From contig JACQPS010000045.1 in the NCBI GenBank assembly GCA_016207445.1, positions 1 through 11,076 on the forward strand: a stretch of DNA of 11,076 nt, written 5' to 3'. The position numbers and the translations under genes were made by a program. This document shows positions 8,344 through 11,076 of this stretch, piece after piece. This stretch comes from Gemmatimonadota bacterium. Its GTDB lineage: Bacteria; Gemmatimonadota; Gemmatimonadetes; Longimicrobiales; RSA9. Below the pieces are notes generated by a model. That model had not been told where the DNA came from, made no database searches, and saw only the letters and a list, made by a program, of their open reading frames with translations. Every line of letters starts with the position of its first letter. Within the stretch, counting starts at the first letter, position 1.

Positions 8344-10844
8344 TGCAGCCGGCCGTGGTATGGCTCCTGGCGCTCCTGGCGGGCGCGCCCTCGCGGGATC
8401 CGGTGCGGGCGACCGCGTCGCTTTCGGCCACGTCCTTGCGCGTGGGCGGGACGGCGGCCTCGCAGGACCCGGTGCGGGCGACCGCGTCGCTCTCCACTAC
8501 CTCCCTGCGCGTGGGCGAGACCGCGGTGCTCGAGATCCGCGTCGAGACGCGCGGCCCCGCCCCGGAATCGATCGAGCTGCCCGGCCTGCCCTCCGAGCTC
8601 GAGGTCGTCGGCACGAGCGACTACAGCGAATTCCAGTTCGCGTTTCCGGGCGGGCGCACGCGCGTGGTGCGGCGCGAGCTCGTGCTGCTCGCGCGCGCGC
8701 CGGGGGAGCTGCAGCTGCGGCCGGCGATCGTGCGCGTGCGCGGCGTCGAGTATCGTACGCAGTCTTTGGCGCTGACCGTCAGCGCGAGCGGCGGCGCGCC
8801 GGGCGCGTCCTCCGGTCCGGGGGACGAGGTGCTGCTGCGGGCGTGGCTCGATCCGCCGACGGTCTACCCCGGGCAGCAGGTCACGCTGCGGGCGGAGGCG
8901 CTCTTCTCCGAGGACGTGCAGACCCGGCTCCGGCGCCCGCCCGAGTACCAGCCGCCGAGCTCGCCCGGCTTCTGGATCCACGACCTCCCCGATGACGGCG
9001 TTGCCGATGTCCGCACCATCGGCGATCAGGTCTACCAGGTGCAACGGTTCCAGCGCGCTTACTTTCCGCTCGCGCCCGGCCGCTACGTGCTCCCCCCGGC
9101 GCGGCTGCTCTACGATGCGCGCCGCGGCTTCCTGTACGCGCCCGAGAGCCACGAGCTGGCCAGCGATTCGCTGCGGCTGCTGGTGCTGCCCCTGCCCGAA
9201 GCCGGTCGGCCGGCGTCGTTCACGGGCGCGGTCGGCCGCTACTCCGTGCACGCGCGGCTCGAGCCCGAGGCGGTGCCGGCGGGCGAAGCGGCCGTGCTGA
9301 TCGTGGATGTCGAGGGGCAGGGGAACGTCAAGGCCGCGCCGCCGCCAAAGCTCCCGTCCATCGCGGACGTCGAAGCGTATCCACCGAGCGAGGATGCGGA
9401 GATCGGCGTGGAAGGCGGCCGCGTACGCGGGACCAAGAGCTTCAGCTGGGTGTTGATCCCGAAGCGCGGCGGACGGCTCCAGATCCCCGCCATCGAGTAC
9501 GGCTTCTTCGACCCGGAACGCAAGGAGTACGACGTCGCCCACACCGCGCCGCTCGCGCTGCGCGTGCTGGCCGGCGGCGGCGACGTGGCGCGCCCGCAGG
9601 ACGAAGGGCGCATCCGCTTCCTGAAGTTTCAGCCCGCCAGCGATTCGCCGCTCCGCTGGGTGCGCGCGCCCGCCTTCGCCGCCCTCCAGCTCCTTCCGCT
9701 CGCCGCGCTGCTCTGGGGCGTGTGGTGGCGCCGGCGCGCCGCCGAGCCGCGGCCTCCCTCCCGCCGTGCCCTGCGGCGCCGCCGGCGCCGCGCACTTGCC
9801 GAGCTGAGCGAACAGGGCGTCGTGGTGGATGCCGATTTCTTCGCGCGCTTCGGCGACGCACTGCGCGCGTGGCTGGGCGAACGTCTCGGCGATGACGCGC
9901 TCCGCAGGATCCGGCCGCGTGAGCTGAGCGAGCGGCTCGGTTTGGCCGGCGTCTCGCACGGCAACGCGCGCGCGCTCGGCGAGCTGCTCGCCCGCCTCGA
10001 GCAGGCGCGCTACCGGCCGGATCCGCCCGGGCTTGAAGCACGTCGGGCGCTGCTCGCGGACGCCGAACGGCTGCTGGACGCGATCGACCGCGAAGCCCGG
10101 CGGCCGGTCGTGGCGCGCGCGCCCGCCGCGCTCGCGCTCGCGTTGCTCGCCGGTCTCGCCGGCTGGCCGGCCGTGGCGAGTGCGCGCACGGCTGCGGCGC
10201 AGCAGGCGGGCGCCGGAGAATTCGGCGCGGCCATCGTCGCCTTCCAGCAGGGCGACGCCGCGGCCGCACGCGACCTCTTCCTGAGCTACGTGCGCCGGTA
10301 CCCCGAAGATCCGCACGCGTGGTACAATCTGGGCAATGCGTACTACGCGGCGGGCGAGGAAGGGCGCGCCGTATGGGCCTGGCTGAAGGCGCTGCGTCTC
10401 AGCCCGCGCGACGCCGATGTGCGCCACAACCTGGCGGTGGCCGGCGCCTCATCCGCGCTCGTGCGGCGGGGCCAACCCCGCCTGCCGCTCGGCCCCGACG
10501 AAGCGCTGCTGCTGGCCAGCCTGCTCTGGTTCGCGTCGGCGGGCGCGTTCGCGCTCTGGTTGCGCGGGCGGCGCGGCTGGGGCACGATCGCGGCCGGCAC
10601 GCTCGTCCTGTCTTTCGCCGTGCTCGCGAGCTGGATCGAGCCGCGCGTGCGCCAGGAGCTCGGCGTCGTGCTGGAGCCCGACACCCGCCTGCTCGCCGCG
10701 CCCGTGCTGCGCGCCGAGCCGATCCGGCAGCTCACCGCGGGAGCCGGCCTGCGGCTGGTCGGCAGCCATGACGGCTGGCTGCGCGTGCGCACGCTGCGAG
10801 GCACGGAAGGTTGGTTGGAAGAAGTGCAGGTCGGGCGGCTGTAA
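8343..10844 (+). CDS. batD: BatD-BatE fusion: Ig-like oxygen-tolerance protein joined to TPR/SH3 protein
   Basis: An 833-residue protein joining two usually separate Bat proteins. Order: a short hydrophobic N-terminus (about 1-17); a duplicated 23-residue beta element (19-41, 42-64); Ig-like BatD domains to about 425, including the BatD hallmark FTGAVGRYSV (from 293) and GQGNVKAAPPPKLP; a membrane helix (about 439-458) followed by a very basic stretch; a helical cytoplasmic region (about 480-585); a second hydrophobic segment (about 591-613) resembling a signal peptide; TPRs (about 626-700, with AWYNLGNAYYAAGEEGRAVWAWLKAL); two membrane helices (about 721-739 and 746-765); and an SH3-like C-terminus (about 770-833, LTAGAGLRLVGSHDGWLRVR). 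TPR + TM + SH3 is the layout of BatE. The charge pattern supports periplasmic Ig and TPR parts on either side of a cytoplasmic helical region. ATG 8343 overlaps the batC stop by 1 nt; GTG 8340 (GTGA overlap) is an alternative. No strong Shine-Dalgarno is seen, and the N-region lacks Lys/Arg. Confidence 0.88.
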   Translation: MQPAVVWLLALLAGAPSRDPVRATASLSATSLRVGGTAASQDPVRATASLSTTSLRVGETAVLEIRVETRGPAPESIELPGLPSELEVVGTSDYSEFQFAFPGGRTRVVRRELVLLARAPGELQLRPAIVRVRGVEYRTQSLALTVSASGGAPGASSGPGDEVLLRAWLDPPTVYPGQQVTLRAEALFSEDVQTRLRRPPEYQPPSSPGFWIHDLPDDGVADVRTIGDQVYQVQRFQRAYFPLAPGRYVLPPARLLYDARRGFLYAPESHELASDSLRLLVLPLPEAGRPASFTGAVGRYSVHARLEPEAVPAGEAAVLIVDVEGQGNVKAAPPPKLPSIADVEAYPPSEDAEIGVEGGRVRGTKSFSWVLIPKRGGRLQIPAIEYGFFDPERKEYDVAHTAPLALRVLAGGGDVARPQDEGRIRFLKFQPASDSPLRWVRAPAFAALQLLPLAALLWGVWWRRRAAEPRPPSRRALRRRRRRALAELSEQGVVVDADFFARFGDALRAWLGERLGDDALRRIRPRELSERLGLAGVSHGNARALGELLARLEQARYRPDPPGLEARRALLADAERLLDAIDREARRPVVARAPAALALALLAGLAGWPAVASARTAAAQQAGAGEFGAAIVAFQQGDAAAARDLFLSYVRRYPEDPHAWYNLGNAYYAAGEEGRAVWAWLKALRLSPRDADVRHNLAVAGASSALVRRGQPRLPLGPDEALLLASLLWFASAGAFALWLRGRRGWGTIAAGTLVLSFAVLASWIEPRVRQELGVVLEPDTRLLAAPVLRAEPIRQLTAGAGLRLVGSHDGWLRVRTLRGTEGWLEEVQVGRL
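8397..8534 (+). repeat. 69-bp in-frame tandem duplication in the batD 5' end
   Basis: Two adjacent 69-base units, 8397-8465 and 8466-8534, each encode 23 residues beginning DPVRATASLS and continuing xTSLRVGxTA. By hand count, about 54 of 69 bases and 18 of 23 residues agree. The first bases of both units (CCGGTGCGGGCGACCGCGTC) are identical, and differences cluster toward the 3' end. The second copy runs straight into the Ig domain (VLEIRVETRG), so the first copy is the extra one. Confidence 0.9.
10098..10205 (+). other. Internal signal-peptide-like segment at the BatD/BatE junction
   Basis: Residues 586-621 of the fusion protein start with a basic pair (RRPVVAR), continue with a hydrophobic core (APAALALALLAGLAGWPAV) and end in ASA followed by RTAAAQQ. 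This is the n/h/c layout of a cleavable signal peptide, sitting exactly before the TPR part. It probably marks the start of a once separate BatE protein and now works as a membrane helix, unless it is still cleaved. Confidence 0.6.
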
Positions 10845-10926
10845 GTCCCGAGCGAGCGGCCCGTCGGGGCCGCGAGTCGAGGGATCTTGTTTGAGCTTCC
10901 GCGACGATTGTCGCATCCGCTACACC
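10845..10926. terminator. Convergent intergenic region with two hairpins
   Basis: GCGGCCC (10856-10862) pairs perfectly with GGGCCGC (10867-10873) around the loop GTCG. TCCC (10846-10849) can pair with GGGA (10881-10884) as an outer stem. A short T-rich stretch (TCTTGTTT, 10885-10892) follows. This is a plausible operon terminator, though the T-run is weak. A second small perfect hairpin, GCGAC (10901-10905) with GTCGC (10910-10914), may belong to the end of the minus-strand gene. Confidence 0.45.
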
Positions 10927-11076
10927 TCAGGGCGCGCCGCCCGCGCTGTAGCCGCCGATCTCGGCGTCGTAGCCGTGCTCGCGCAGAACCGCGACCAGCA
11001 GCTCGGGCGTCACGCTGTGCTCGTCGTACTCCACCTCGGCGCCCGCGACGTCGCCGGTGCGCACCGTGGCCGTGCG
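10927..11076 (-). CDS. Partial gene with HMA-like (heavy-metal-associated) C-terminus
   Basis: Only the last 49 codons and the TGA stop (complement of 10927-10929) lie in the window; the frame is open to the right edge. The visible protein contains GAEVEYDEHSVTPELLVAVL and then REHGYDAEI, closely resembling the second half of an HMA domain: beta strand, V-x-Y-D, then (V/S)TPE-x-L helix and GYDAE. HMA domains bind Cu, Zn, Cd or Hg through a CxxC in their first half, which is outside the window, so metal binding is not shown. The tail ends GGYSAGGAP. It could be a small CopZ-like chaperone, or the end of a longer protein such as a mercury-resistance or P-type ATPase-associated protein. It is transcribed toward the Bat operon. 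Confidence 0.65.
   Translation of the reverse strand, partial: RTATVRTGDVAGAEVEYDEHSVTPELLVAVLREHGYDAEIGGYSAGGAP

Noticed and set aside
8286..10427. Long minus-strand open frame (713 codons) opposite batD
   Set aside because: Low-complexity Arg/Ala/Gly/Gln product with no recognisable domain. The plus strand carries convincing BatD, TPR and SH3-like sequence.

Overview
The window is GC-rich bacterial DNA (many codons end in G or C) with tightly packed genes. Codon bias, the content of the Bat-type operon, and a Bat protein ending in an SH3-like domain suggest a Gemmatimonadota-like or related bacterium with a periplasm. That placement is an inference from general knowledge, and nothing in the sequence proves it.

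Layout. (1) Positions 1-744 hold the 3' part of an RluB/RsuA-family 23S rRNA pseudouridine synthase, whose start lies before the window. (2) Positions 718-784 hold a small AT-richer cluster of heptamer repeats in both orientations (TTTCAAC / GTTGAAA) that forms a 14-bp hairpin and supplies the last codons and the stop of the synthase gene. (3) Positions 798-2459 encode a 553-residue Rossmann-fold protein of the extended SDR/epimerase type that lacks the usual catalytic Tyr. Its function is unknown. (4) Positions 2460-2645 are a GC-rich, strongly self-complementary intergenic region. (5) Positions 2646-10844 are one operon of seven genes: a MoxR AAA+ ATPase, a DUF58 protein, a BatD-like/DUF4381-like membrane protein, BatA, BatB, BatC and a large BatD-BatE fusion. 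Every junction is a 1- or 4-nt stop/start overlap. (6) On the minus strand, a partial gene with an HMA-type (heavy-metal-associated) C-terminus enters from the right edge and converges on the operon.

How the genes fit together. In known MoxR/Bat loci the MoxR AAA+ ATPase is thought to act as a chaperone-like remodeller for cytoplasmic or membrane-anchored VWA proteins (DUF58, BatA, BatB). The Ig-like BatD and the TPR proteins BatC/BatE form the periplasmic face of an envelope complex. The family is linked to aerotolerance and stress fitness (Bacteroides, Leptospira, Francisella), but its biochemical role is unsettled. Here all three VWA-type proteins keep the DxSxS metal-site motif.

The most interesting points are: the BatD-BatE fusion, which still carries what looks like the old BatE signal peptide as an internal membrane segment; a 69-bp tandem duplication at the start of the BatD part; a second, smaller BatD-like protein with the same Ig/TM/helical-tail architecture; and the heptamer repeat cluster that has become part of the pseudouridine synthase reading frame. 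I did not see a clearly new defence or mobile system.
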